Shown here one piece after another: positions 1-7,907 of a stretch of DNA of 34,941 nt. The position numbers and the translations under genes are program-made. This stretch comes from a bacterium (GTDB taxonomy: Bacteria; Planctomycetota; Phycisphaerae; Phycisphaerales; SM1A02), in contig JAPOKA010000028.1 in NCBI GenBank assembly GCA_029977865.1, positions 1 to 34,941 of the forward strand, given 5' to 3'. Numbering within the stretch: the stretch's first letter is position 1; every line of letters starts with the position of its first letter. Below the pieces are notes generated by a model that was not told where the DNA came from, did no database searches, and saw only the letters and a list, made by a program, of their open reading frames with translations.

Positions 1-108
1 TCTCCACGCCTTCACCGGCGTGGCCTCATTGAAGCGCCACGAGGTTGGCGCGGCGTGCCGCCTCTTCCGCTGGTCTCCACGCCTTCACCGGCGTGGCCTC
101 ATTGAAGC
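1..108 (+). CRISPR. End of a CRISPR array: two 36-nt repeats and one 37-nt spacer
   Basis: A 36-nt unit at 73-108 is identical over 35 nt to positions 1-35; the first base of the first copy lies outside the window. The two copies flank a unique 37-nt spacer at 36-72. The repeat contains an inverted repeat CCACGCC / GGCGTGG with a 6-nt loop and ends in CATTGAAGC, resembling the ATTGAAAC/ATTGAAGC 3' ends of many class 1 CRISPR repeats. That end suggests crRNA transcription left to right, so the leader and cas genes should lie beyond the left edge and this is probably the trailer side. No cas gene is visible, so the subtype cannot be assigned. Only two repeats are seen, but the length, spacing, palindrome and terminal motif together make a CRISPR the best reading. 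Confidence 0.78.
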
Positions 109-513
109 CCCGGCGATTGTCCGGGTGATGCACTGCGCTTGGACCACTTTCCGCTTTCTCGGCCGCGGGTAGTCGAAACGCGTCGGGCCGCGATTTCCGA
201 TACCCACCGAACTCGCGTTCGATCGAGATTCGCCGCTTGACACACTCACGCCCGGCGTCACCGCCCGCCGACCCTGCTGGTACACGACGTGCAGGAGCCA
301 CCGGAGCGCTCCGACGGACCAGCGGCCCGCAACCCGCATCCCCCGCTCGCAGCGCCCCCTCTGGCCTCGTTGCGCTCGGCCCTCTCCCCGCTTCGCCCGA
401 TACGGGGACTTGCAGGGAAGGGTTCGCGGAGTCTCGCCGCGTTGCGGCACCCCGACCTCGCGGTCTTACCTCGGGCAGTCGATCCCCCCGCGCTTCCGTA
501 CCATCCTCCCCCC
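109..513. other. Gene-free stretch between the CRISPR end and polX
   Basis: No convincing coding region was found here. A short hairpin CCCGG..CCGGG (109-125) directly follows the last repeat. Several open frames cross the region, one of them continuous with polX, but they lack a ribosome site and are Arg/Pro/Ala-rich as expected for non-coding high-GC DNA. The right end holds the putative polX promoter. It could include the CRISPR trailer; if the array were transcribed leftwards, it would instead be the leader. Confidence 0.5.
499..504 (+). promoter_or_regulatory. Putative -10 element TACCAT of a (near-)leaderless polX promoter
   Basis: TACCAT lies 9 nt before the polX ATG. The 9 nt between are almost all C, so no Shine-Dalgarno is possible. 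The same TACCAT-N9-ATG arrangement precedes ffh and the gene at 15304. No clear -35 element is visible. Confidence 0.45.
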
Positions 514-2268
514 ATGTCCACGAACGCGACCATCGCCGGGCTCTTCGAGGAACTCGCGGCGCTGCTTGAGCTCACCGGCGCCAACGGTTTCAAGGTGAAT
601 GCGGCGGCCAAGGTCGCCCGCGTCGTCGAGGATCTCGATGCCGATCTCGCGTCGATCGCAGACGAGCCCGGCGCCCTCGAGGCGATCGACGGCATCGGCT
701 CGGGCAGCGCAGCCCGCATCCGCGAGTGGCTCAAGAACGGGACCATCAAGGACCTCGAGAAGCTCCGCAGCGAGGTCCCGCCGGGTCTGCCGGCGGTGCT
801 TCAGGTGCCGGGCCTTGGCCCCAAGACGGTGCGGGCGATGTGGCAGGACGCAGGCGTCGTCGACCTTGCCTCGCTCAAGGAGAAGATCGGCGACGGCTCC
901 CTGCTCGGACTTCCCCGCATGGGTGAGAAGACCATCGCCAAGATCCGCGAGAGCCTCGACTTCATGGAGAAGTCGGGCGGACGGGTGCGGCTTGGCGAAG
1001 CGGCGCCGATCGCGCTGGCACTCCGGCAGTGGCTCCTCGCGACCGACGGCGTCGAGCGGGTCGAGATCGCCGGCAGCCTCCGTCGCGGCCGCGAGACGAT
1101 CGGCGACATGGACCTCCTCGCCTGCGGCTCCAATCCCGCCGCGCTCATCGAGGCGTTTCGCACCCACCCCGAGGTGAAGTCGGTCCTGCTTGCCGGAGAC
1201 ACCAAGTGCTCGGTGCGGCTCTCGACCGGCATGCAGGCGGACCTTCGCGTGGTCGACGCCTCGTGCTTCGGCGCAGCGTGGCTCTACTTCACCGGCAGCA
1301 AGGAGCACAACGTGCGCCTGCGCGAGCGGGCGATCGCCAAGAAGCTGCGCCTCAACGAGTACGGGCTCTTCCCCGACGACGGCGACCCTGCTCCGCCGCA
1401 AAATCGTGGTGTGGCTCCCGTTGCGGCGAAGACCGAGGAGGAGATCTACGAGGCGCTTGGGCTGCCGTGGATTCCGCCCGAGTTGCGCGAGGACCATGGC
1501 GAGCTGGCCTTGAAGACGACCCCGCGGCTCGTCGAAGTGAAGGACATCTGCAGCGAGCTGCACGCCCACACCAAGGCCAGCGACGGGCAGATGACGATTG
1601 AAGCGATCGCCAAGGAGGCGCGGGACCGCGGCTTCCACACCCTCGCCATCACCGATCACTCGAAGTCGAGCGTCCAGGCCAACGGCCTCTCGATCGAACG
1701 ACTTCGCAGGCATATCGACGCGGTGCGGGAGGCCGATGCCAGGATCGACGGCATTCGTCTCTACGCCGGCAGTGAAGTCGACATCCTCGCCGACGGCCGG
1801 CTCGACTACGACGACGAACTGCTCGCCGAACTCGACTGGGTGGTGGCCTCGCCGCACGTCGCCCTGCGGCAGGAACCCAAGGTCGCGACCGAGAGGCTAC
1901 TCGCGGCGGTGCGGCATCCGCTGGTGCATGTCCTCGGCCATCCCACCGGACGCCTCATCGGCAGCCGACCCGGGCTCGAACCCGACATGGAAGCGGTCGC
2001 GAGGGCTGCCGCAGAGTGCGGTACGGCGCTCGAGGTGAACGCCAACCACCATCGCCTCGACCTGCGCGACCGCCACGTGCGGCTCGCCCTCGAGGTCGGC
2101 TGCATGATCGCGATCGACTGCGATGTCCATGCTCCCGAGCAATTCGATGAACTTGCCTTCGGTGTGATGACCGCCCGTCGCGGCGGCCTGACCCCCGACC
2201 GCTGCCTCAACTGCCTCGACGCCGCGGCGCTCGAGCAGTGGCGGAAGGCCAAGCGTCCGGCGACCTGA
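514..2268 (+). CDS. polX: DNA polymerase/3'-5' exonuclease PolX (PolX + PHP domains)
   Basis: This 584-residue protein has the length and layout of bacterial PolX, a gap-filling repair polymerase with an additional PHP exonuclease. Helix-hairpin-helix segments lie at about 45-150. The nucleotidyltransferase site is GSLRRGRETIGDMD (about 186-200), and the metal-binding carboxylates are likely D198, D200 and D243. The C-terminal PHP domain begins at about residue 346 with ELHAHTKASDG (H350, H352). It continues with AITDHS, GSEVDIL, ASPHVAL, LGHPTGR, EVNANHHR and IDCDVHAP, a complete-looking set of PHP metal ligands. The frame is open further upstream, but ATG 514 starts the conserved N-terminus and sits 9 nt after a TACCAT box. 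It is followed after 19 nt by ffh. Family knowledge points to base excision or gap repair in the cytoplasm. Confidence 0.95.
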   Translation: MSTNATIAGLFEELAALLELTGANGFKVNAAAKVARVVEDLDADLASIADEPGALEAIDGIGSGSAARIREWLKNGTIKDLEKLRSEVPPGLPAVLQVPGLGPKTVRAMWQDAGVVDLASLKEKIGDGSLLGLPRMGEKTIAKIRESLDFMEKSGGRVRLGEAAPIALALRQWLLATDGVERVEIAGSLRRGRETIGDMDLLACGSNPAALIEAFRTHPEVKSVLLAGDTKCSVRLSTGMQADLRVVDASCFGAAWLYFTGSKEHNVRLRERAIAKKLRLNEYGLFPDDGDPAPPQNRGVAPVAAKTEEEIYEALGLPWIPPELREDHGELALKTTPRLVEVKDICSELHAHTKASDGQMTIEAIAKEARDRGFHTLAITDHSKSSVQANGLSIERLRRHIDAVREADARIDGIRLYAGSEVDILADGRLDYDDELLAELDWVVASPHVALRQEPKVATERLLAAVRHPLVHVLGHPTGRLIGSRPGLEPDMEAVARAAAECGTALEVNANHHRLDLRDRHVRLALEVGCMIAIDCDVHAPEQFDELAFGVMTARRGGLTPDRCLNCLDAAALEQWRKAKRPAT

Positions 2269-2272
2269 CGGG

Positions 2273-2278
2273 TACCAT
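2273..2278 (+). promoter_or_regulatory. Putative -10 element TACCAT of a leaderless ffh promoter
   Basis: TACCAT sits in the 19-nt polX-ffh gap, 9 nt before ATG 2288, with a C-rich tract and no Shine-Dalgarno in between. ffh may also be read through from polX. Confidence 0.45.
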
Positions 2279-2287
2279 CCCCGCCCC

Positions 2288-3739
2288 ATGTTCGACGGCC
2301 TCACCCGATCCTTTCAGAAGACCTTCCGCAACCTCTCCGGACGCGGCCGCATCAGCGAGTCGAACATCCGCGAGGCGATGGAGGAGGTCCGCACCGCCCT
2401 GCTCGAGGCGGATGTCCACCACGATCTCGTCGATCGCTTCTGCAACGAGGTGGTCGAGGACGCCATCGGCAAGGAAGTGACCCGCTCGCTCAAGCCGGGC
2501 GAGGAGATGATCGGCATCGTCCACGAGCGGCTGGTGGCGATGATGGGCGAAGCGCCGGGCCCGATCGCGATGGTCGAGCCGGGCCCGACGGTGATCCTGA
2601 TGTGCGGCCTGCAGGGCTCCGGGAAGACCACCACCTGCGGCAAGCTCGCCGCGAGGTTCAAGGCGGATGGGCATTCGGTGATGCTCGTCGCAGCCGATCT
2701 GCAACGGCCCGCGGCGGTCGAGCAGTTGCGCATCGTCTCCGAGCAGGTCGCGTCGAGTGCGCCGGGCAAGGGGCGAGTCGCCTTCCACGGCGAGCCTGAA
2801 CGCTGCGCCGAGTACGGCCAAGCGGTCGGCGTCGCGGTCGAGGTGGCCAAGCGCGGACTTGCCGAAGCCCGCAAGGGCAACTTCGAGTTCCTCATCGTCG
2901 ACACCGCCGGTCGGCTGCACGTCAACGACGACTTGATGAAGGAGCTGCGGGCGGTCGACCGTGCCGTCGAGGCGCACCAGATCCTTCTGGTCGTCGACGC
3001 CATGACCGGCCAGGACGCCCTGCTCAGCGCGAAGGCGTTCCATGAGGCGATGCAGGTCGACGGCCTGGTGCTCACCAAGTTCGACTCCGACACCCGCGGC
3101 GGCGCCGCCCTCAGCGTGCGCGAGGTGACCGGGGCGCCGGTGCGGTTCCTCGGGGTGGGCGAGAAGTTCACCGCCCTCGAGGAGTTCCACCCGCAGCGCA
3201 TCGCGGGACGCATCCTCGGCATGGGCGATGTGGTGAGCCTCGTCGAGAAGGCGCGGCAGGAAGTGAGCGACGAGGAAGCCGCCGAACTCATGGAGAAGAT
3301 GTCGAAGGGCCGCCTCGGACTCGACGACTTCCTGCGGCAGATGAAGGTCTTGCGGCGGATGGGCCCGATCAAGTCGCTGCTCGGGATGCTGCCGGGCGTC
3401 GGGCAGATGCTCAAGGACCTTCCCCTCGAGGACAAGCAGCTCGATCGCCTGCAGGGCATCGTGCACTCGATGACTCCGGCGGAGCGGCGCGATCCGGCGA
3501 TGCTCGAGCGAAGCCGCATCGCCCGGGTGGCGGCGGGGTCTGCCTCGGACCGGGCGGAGGTCTCGCGGCTGGTGAAGCAGTTCGACCTGATGCGAAAGAT
3601 GGGCTCGCAGCTCGCGGGCGCCGGGGCCACTGGCCGCATGGCCGCGATGCGCGGCCTTGGGGCGGGCGGCCTGCCCACGCGGGGCTCGACCCACACCTCG
3701 AGTCCGAAGGCACGCTTCAAGCAGCGGAAGAAGCGGTAG
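2288..3739 (+). CDS. ffh: Signal recognition particle protein Ffh (SRP54 GTPase)
   Basis: This 483-residue protein is the SRP GTPase that binds 4.5S/SRP RNA and signal sequences and delivers ribosomes to FtsY. The N-terminal four-helix bundle (1-90) is followed by the G domain, with P-loop GLQGSGKTTTCGKLA (about 105-119), DTAGRLHVND (about 207-216) and TKFDSDTRGGAALS (about 263-276). The M domain (about 305-440) contains the MGPIKSLLGMLPG segment and the RRDPAMLERSRIARVAAGS RNA-binding helix region. The C-terminus is basic (FKQRKKR). Length and all motifs are normal. The gene converges with the membrane-protein gene at 3830 across a short gap containing a GC-rich hairpin. No SRP RNA gene was recognised nearby. 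Confidence 0.97.
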   Translation: MFDGLTRSFQKTFRNLSGRGRISESNIREAMEEVRTALLEADVHHDLVDRFCNEVVEDAIGKEVTRSLKPGEEMIGIVHERLVAMMGEAPGPIAMVEPGPTVILMCGLQGSGKTTTCGKLAARFKADGHSVMLVAADLQRPAAVEQLRIVSEQVASSAPGKGRVAFHGEPERCAEYGQAVGVAVEVAKRGLAEARKGNFEFLIVDTAGRLHVNDDLMKELRAVDRAVEAHQILLVVDAMTGQDALLSAKAFHEAMQVDGLVLTKFDSDTRGGAALSVREVTGAPVRFLGVGEKFTALEEFHPQRIAGRILGMGDVVSLVEKARQEVSDEEAAELMEKMSKGRLGLDDFLRQMKVLRRMGPIKSLLGMLPGVGQMLKDLPLEDKQLDRLQGIVHSMTPAERRDPAMLERSRIARVAAGSASDRAEVSRLVKQFDLMRKMGSQLAGAGATGRMAAMRGLGAGGLPTRGSTHTSSPKARFKQRKKR

Positions 3740-3790
3740 CGGCTGCGGGTTGCGGCCCGGCCGGGCGGTTGCAGACTCGGAGGACGCCGG

Positions 3791-3808
3791 GCGGGCGAGG
3801 ACGCCCGC
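3791..3808. terminator. GC-rich hairpin between convergent ffh and the AI-2E-family gene
   Basis: A perfect 7-bp inverted repeat GCGGGCG / CGCCCGC with a 4-nt loop lies between the two convergent stop codons. No T-run follows on either strand, so it may be a bidirectional stability or termination element rather than a classical intrinsic terminator. Confidence 0.35.
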
Positions 3809-3829
3809 AGTCCACAGTCAGACCCCCGC

Positions 3830-5224
3830 CTACGGTTCGTTGTCGACGGGAAGCGGGTCGCTCACCTCGCCTCGCGTCCACGCGGAGATTCTCGGCAACA
3901 GCACCTCGACGATCAGGATCTTGAGGCACGCCGCCACCGGGATCGAGATCAGCATGCCGTAGATGCCCGCGAGGGCGCCACCGGCGAGCACCGCCACGAA
4001 GATCGCCAGCGGAGAGAGGTCGGTCGCCTTGCCCGCGATCACCGGCGTGAGCACGTAGCCCTCGAGCGTCTGCACGAAGGCGAAGACTGCGGAGGGCCAC
4101 AGGATCACCGCGGCCCAACCCATCCGCGAGGCCTCCGGCACTCCGGCGTTCTCAAGCGCGAGCAGCCCGACCGCCAACGGCAACCCGACCCCGCCGAGAT
4201 AGGGCACCGTGCAGAGCACGCCGGTGATCACCCCGAGCAGGATCGCGTACGGCACCCCGACGAAGAGCCAGCCCAGCGCGAGCAACGTTCCCATGATCAC
4301 GCTGATCACGATGCGGCCCCGCACGAAGCCTGCCACCGCGGCGTCCATCTTGCCCACGAGGCGGAAGACCTGAGGACGAGATTCCTCCGGCACCAGGCCG
4401 CCCGCGAACTCGAGGTACGTGGGCCACGAGACGCTGAAGTAGTAGAAGTAGAAAGGGATCAGCAGCACCGCGAGCAGAAGGGCCAGGGTGCCGATCACCA
4501 CGCTGTAGAGGGTGCGCAATCCGCTGCCGGCAAGGTCGAAGAGCGACATCGACCCGCCGGCTTCCGCTGACCGCGGCAACTGCATCAGCGGCTGCCGAGC
4601 CGCAGGCGGTGCCGCGACCTCGATGTCTGCGTGAACGACCTCCGGCTTCGCGTCGTCCCGGTCCTCGGTCGCGGTCGCATCGGTGTCGCTGCGCTCGTCG
4701 CTCGCCGCCGCGTCGTCGGCAGCCGTCTCGTCGTCACGAGTCGCCTCACCCACCGGATGCCCGAAGATCCAACCAGCACCACGTCGGGCGTCGCCTTGGT
4801 AGTTCTCCGGCAGCTTCTCGATCAGCACCGCGACCCGTTGTTCCAACTTCCCCGACCGCACCGTCTCGACGAGCGACGCAGCCTGTCCCACTGCGAGCGG
4901 CACCGCAAGCGCAAGCGAGAGCAGCAGCACCCCGCCGACCACGGTGATGATGCCGACCGCCGCCACCGGCCGCGGGCACCAGCGATACCGCGAGAGCCAG
5001 CGAACCAAGGGCTCGAAGAGATACGCCAGAAGCACGCCCAAGAGCAGCGGCACCGTGACGGCGCTCAGCCGATAGCCGAGCCAGAAGACCGCAAAGACTC
5101 CGAGGCCGAAGATCACATCGCGAACACCCTGAATCTGCCAGAGGTGCAGGCGGCGGAAGGCATCGGAAGCGGAACCGCGTGCGTCCGATCGCGGCGAGTC
5201 AGAGCCGTGGGAATTGGCGGCCAT
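3830..5224 (-). CDS. AI-2E family transporter-like membrane protein with acidic insert
   Basis: This 464-residue polytopic inner-membrane protein has the order of the AI-2E/PerM (TqsA-like) family. An N-terminal pair of hydrophobic helices (about 33-75, including PLLLGVLLAYLFEPLVRWL) is followed by a helix at about 85-110. After a soluble stretch come several membrane helices with the family motifs GRIVISVIMGTLLALGW, GVPYAILLGVITGVLCTVPYLGG and PLAIFVAVLAGGALAGIYGM. Members export AI-2 or act as Na+/H+ antiporters or general permeases, so the substrate cannot be predicted. The soluble stretch is enlarged here by an Asp/Glu/Ala-rich low-complexity insert (encoded at about 4620-4790). Start ATG 5224 is 7 nt after TATCTT. 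The short C-terminal tail is hydrophilic. Confidence 0.88.
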   Translation of the reverse strand: MAANSHGSDSPRSDARGSASDAFRRLHLWQIQGVRDVIFGLGVFAVFWLGYRLSAVTVPLLLGVLLAYLFEPLVRWLSRYRWCPRPVAAVGIITVVGGVLLLSLALAVPLAVGQAASLVETVRSGKLEQRVAVLIEKLPENYQGDARRGAGWIFGHPVGEATRDDETAADDAAASDERSDTDATATEDRDDAKPEVVHADIEVAAPPAARQPLMQLPRSAEAGGSMSLFDLAGSGLRTLYSVVIGTLALLLAVLLIPFYFYYFSVSWPTYLEFAGGLVPEESRPQVFRLVGKMDAAVAGFVRGRIVISVIMGTLLALGWLFVGVPYAILLGVITGVLCTVPYLGGVGLPLAVGLLALENAGVPEASRMGWAAVILWPSAVFAFVQTLEGYVLTPVIAGKATDLSPLAIFVAVLAGGALAGIYGMLISIPVAACLKILIVEVLLPRISAWTRGEVSDPLPVDNEP

Positions 5225-5231
5225 GCCGTGG

Positions 5232-5237
5232 AAGATA
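5232..5237 (-). promoter_or_regulatory. Putative -10 element TATCTT upstream of the AI-2E-family gene
   Basis: On the minus strand TATCTT lies 7 nt before ATG 5224, with no Shine-Dalgarno between (ccacggc). It fits the leaderless pattern seen elsewhere in the window. Confidence 0.4.
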
Positions 5238-5419
5238 CGCGGTCGCCCGCGAGAGGGCGATCGTGGTGACCACGCGAGGCCATCCGACTCGGAGCACTCG
5301 GTCCGGTCTCCCTTCGCCGTCGCCGACCTCTCTGCCTGAACGCGGCTTCACGCGGACACCGCGATCCACCATCGCCGAGGCGACCTCGCGCTTTCCGGTC
5401 GCCGACCCCTCGGTGCCGC

Positions 5420-5821
5420 TCAGCCTTGCCGAACTTGTCGCAGGATCTGATCGCGGGCGAAGACCTCCGCGAAGTCGTAGACGCCGCGGAAATCCTCGAG
5501 GGTGTCGTCGTCGGTCTTCGACATCAGCCCTTGTTCGATCATCGCAAAGACGATGCGGCCGAAGTCGTCGGTCCGCAGCACATTCCAGTGCCGCAACACC
5601 GTCGGCGCGAGCAGGCCGTACTGCTGGATGGCGAAGTCGCGCAGGCCCAGGCACAACTGCTGGCCGCTGACATGCCGCCCCTGGCTCGACTGCAGGCCGC
5701 CGTAGGTGTCGATCCGCTCGACGGTGTGACCGAGCCCCTGCTGCACGAACTGATAGGCCTCGCGGGGATACGGGCCGGCGACCTTGGTCGCCTCCGACCA
5801 CTGTTCAGGCGTGGGATCCAT
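5420..5821 (-). CDS. Minf_1886 family protein (Planctomycetes/Verrucomicrobia-restricted)
   Basis: This 133-residue soluble protein of unknown function matches from memory the Minf_1886 family (TIGR04138-like) of Verrucomicrobia and Planctomycetes. The family-like stretches are REAYQFVQQGLGHTVERI, RHVSGQQLCLGLRDFAIQQY, GLLAPTVLRHWNV, RTDDFGRIVFAMIEQGLMSK and EDFRGVYDFAEVF. It has no signal peptide or membrane segment. It lies 56 nt downstream of the 3-methyladenine glycosylase gene on the same strand and probably belongs to that unit. A TACCAT box on the minus strand at 5858-5863 could give it its own 36-nt leader. Start ATG 5821 is chosen because family similarity begins soon after it; the frame is open upstream. 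Confidence 0.85.
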   Translation of the reverse strand: MDPTPEQWSEATKVAGPYPREAYQFVQQGLGHTVERIDTYGGLQSSQGRHVSGQQLCLGLRDFAIQQYGLLAPTVLRHWNVLRTDDFGRIVFAMIEQGLMSKTDDDTLEDFRGVYDFAEVFARDQILRQVRQG

Positions 5822-5877
5822 GCGTGCTGCCGAAGCTCCGGGGGTGCGAGAACGCGGATGGTAGACCGCGACCGCCT

Positions 5878-6480
5878 CTATCGACCAATCCTGGCGGGAC
5901 GGCTCAGGTGGATCGACTCCGCATCGCACCAGCGCCACCGCCGCGAAGCCCACGGCCCGACCTCGCCGAGACCGATCCGAGGTGAGGTGACGATCTTCCG
6001 GGGTGCCGTGCCGCACTCGATCCAGAGGCCGCTCTGCCCACCGAGCCGACGGGCGTCGAGCTTCCGGTCGATCTCGAGCGCAGCGGCAAGCCGGCCCGGC
6101 CCGCGGCAAAGGTCGCGATCGCCGCTGCGACCGCGGCGGGCCCGCATGGCGTCGAGACCCTCGAGCGGCTCGAGGGCCCGGATCAGCACCGCTTCACCTT
6201 CGCCATCGCGGCCCGAGACCACGTTGAAGCAGTGGTGCATTCCATAGATGAGGTAGACGTAGGCGTGGCCGCCCGCGAGAAACATCGCACCGTTGCGAGC
6301 AGTGCGGCGACCGCCGCGGGAGTGGCTGCCGAGGTCGTCGCCGCCTGGGTACGCCTCTGTCTCGACGATGCGGCCTGCCACCCGCGTGCCGTTGATCGAG
6401 CGCACCAGAATCGAACCCAAGAGCGCCGGGGCGAGTTCGAGCGCCGGGATCGAGAAGGCGCCGAAGGGTCGCGGGCTCAT
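5878..6480 (-). CDS. DNA-3-methyladenine glycosylase (AAG/MPG family)
   Basis: This 200-residue monofunctional glycosylase would excise alkylated purines (3-methyladenine, hypoxanthine) to leave abasic sites for base excision repair. The family core is intact. RIVETEAY (about 37-44) includes the glutamate that activates the attacking water. It is followed by GGDDLGSHSRGGRRTARNGAMF, then HAYVYLIYGMHHCFNVVSG (tyrosine intercalation and base pocket), VLIRALEPLEG and LCRGPGRLAAALEID. ATG 6480 overlaps the TGA of the upstream amidohydrolase gene as ATGA, which fixes the start. Longer upstream in-frame starts would lie inside that gene. Size is normal for bacterial members. Confidence 0.95.
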   Translation of the reverse strand: MSPRPFGAFSIPALELAPALLGSILVRSINGTRVAGRIVETEAYPGGDDLGSHSRGGRRTARNGAMFLAGGHAYVYLIYGMHHCFNVVSGRDGEGEAVLIRALEPLEGLDAMRARRGRSGDRDLCRGPGRLAAALEIDRKLDARRLGGQSGLWIECGTAPRKIVTSPRIGLGEVGPWASRRWRWCDAESIHLSRPARIGR

Positions 6481-7772
6481 GGCCTTCTCGACCAGCGCGG
6501 CGGAAGCAGCCAGCGCGGCCTCGGGTTCTCGAGCGCCGCGTCGAGCCACGCCTCCGCCGAGGCGTTCGGGCGTGGCGCTTCGAGGTCAAGGGCAAGCAGT
6601 CCCTCCGGGCACGCACCGACCGCAAGTGAGACCGTCGCGGGGTCTTCCTGAAGCAACCTGGCCCCGTGCACCGTCGCCATCGTGATCAGCGTGGCAAGGT
6701 CGACTCGATCGCGTCGTCGCAGCAGGCGCATCTCGTCGAGCACACTGAGGCGATCCGGGGTCTCCAGGCAGATGATGCTGTCGGTCCCGAGCGCGACCGG
6801 CACCCCGCGGTCGAGCAGTTCGCGATATCGATGCGGCGCGTCGACGCCGCCGTGGCCGAAGTAGGCACTCGCCCGCGGGCAGTAGACGATGCCGACCGGA
6901 CCACGTGTCGCCGCCTCGGCAAGAAGGCCGAGATCACGGTCGCTCAGGTAGTTGCCGTGGGCGATCGCAGCACCAGAGGTGCCGAGAATGGCGGCGAGCC
7001 GCTCGATCGGCGAGCACCCCCAACCCACGAGGTCGTCGCTCCAGGCTCCCACGGTGCGCAGCAGTTCGGCGAGCGGCCCGGTCGCGTCGCGGCAGAACTG
7101 CAACTCTTCGCGGGTCTCCGCGAGGTGGGTCGCAAGCGGCACCCCCATTGCCGCAGCGTGGGCGTAGAGACGGTCACCGCAGGAGTAGGAGGCGTGCGGG
7201 GAGATCGCGAGCCGGGTGAGTCCTCCCCGCGGTCCCGATCGCTGCAGGTGGTCGAGGAACTCGATGCCGCGATCCTCGGCCCGGCCGATTCCGAAGACCT
7301 CGATCGCGCTCGTTCCCCGGAACCCGGTGGCTGCGAGCGCCGCGAAGGCCTCGAGGCCGCGGTTGCCGGCGATGTCGCCGACGATCGCGGTTCCGCCTTG
7401 AAGCGATGCCTCGACTCCGGCGGCGACCGACGCCGCGATCGCCGCTGGCTCGGAGGGACGGGTCCGCCGCACCAGGTCGGCCCATTCGGCAAAGCCACCC
7501 GCGGCGTCGAAGGGACGGGGGCCGATCGCAGTCAAGTCGAGGTGGGTGTGGGCATTGACGAGGCCGGGCAGGACCACGCTGCGCTCGAGCCGGACCACCG
7601 TCGCGTCCCCGGTGGCCCCCACCGCTTCCGGTGCGCCGATCGCCGCCACGCGGCCCTCGCGAGAGAGGAGGATCGACGCCGGCGCGAGCAACCGAGTCGC
7701 GTCGGCGGCGGCCGCCGCGTCGATCCGCAGCGGACCGTCGGGAAGCGCCTCGTGTCGGTCCGTCGAAGCCAT
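6477..7772 (-). CDS. Amidohydrolase, TRZ/ATZ/chlorohydrolase-type metallo-deaminase
   Basis: This 431-residue cytoplasmic member of the amidohydrolase superfamily has the deaminase-type metal centre. The ligands are NAHTHLD (H75, H77), a His in ATHLAE, a His in IAHGNYL and the Asp of GTDSIICLE. An N-terminal beta-sandwich segment precedes the barrel and part of it returns at the C-terminus. Relatives deaminate nucleobases, nucleosides or aminodeoxyfutalosine. The last is a possibility because related planctomycete proteins are often annotated that way, but nothing here fixes the substrate. Start ATG 7772 lies 6 nt after TACCGT on the minus strand. The TGA overlaps the glycosylase ATG by 4 nt, so the two are probably co-translated. 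Confidence 0.88.
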   Translation of the reverse strand: MASTDRHEALPDGPLRIDAAAAADATRLLAPASILLSREGRVAAIGAPEAVGATGDATVVRLERSVVLPGLVNAHTHLDLTAIGPRPFDAAGGFAEWADLVRRTRPSEPAAIAASVAAGVEASLQGGTAIVGDIAGNRGLEAFAALAATGFRGTSAIEVFGIGRAEDRGIEFLDHLQRSGPRGGLTRLAISPHASYSCGDRLYAHAAAMGVPLATHLAETREELQFCRDATGPLAELLRTVGAWSDDLVGWGCSPIERLAAILGTSGAAIAHGNYLSDRDLGLLAEAATRGPVGIVYCPRASAYFGHGGVDAPHRYRELLDRGVPVALGTDSIICLETPDRLSVLDEMRLLRRRDRVDLATLITMATVHGARLLQEDPATVSLAVGACPEGLLALDLEAPRPNASAEAWLDAALENPRPRWLLPPRWSRRP

Positions 7773-7778
7773 GCGTTG

Positions 7779-7784
7779 ACGGTA
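7779..7784 (-). promoter_or_regulatory. Putative -10 element TACCGT of the amidohydrolase operon
   Basis: On the minus strand TACCGT is 6 nt from ATG 7772, the exact spacing expected if transcription begins at the start codon. No Shine-Dalgarno is present (caacgc). Confidence 0.4.
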
Positions 7785-7798
7785 CACTCCGCCGCGTC

Positions 7799-7830
7799 GT
7801 GCCGGATACGACGGGCGTTTCGCCCGGCAC
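7799..7830 (+). other. Inverted repeat upstream of the OmpA-family gene
   Basis: GTGCCGG (7799-7805) is complementary to CCGGCAC (7824-7830), with an inner CGGGCG-TTT-CGCCCG hairpin between. It lies in the 135-nt divergent region about 80 nt before ATG 7908, so it could be an operator or part of the 5' leader. No function can be assigned. Confidence 0.3.
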
Positions 7831-7907
7831 GAAGTGCGACGTTCCGCGTCGCTGCCCGCAACGCGTCGACGGCACCCGCTGCCGTCGGGGAACATGGAGG
7901 ACCCCGC

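Noticed and set aside
146-182. Possible degenerate third CRISPR repeat ending near GTAGTCGAAAC
   Set aside because: Only the last few bases resemble the repeat end and the palindrome is missing; the match is at chance level.
5379-5403. Inverted repeat GGCGACC...GGTCGCC after the Minf_1886 gene as a terminator
   Set aside because: It has an 11-nt loop and no T-run on the minus strand; such 7-bp repeats are expected by chance in this GC-rich sequence.
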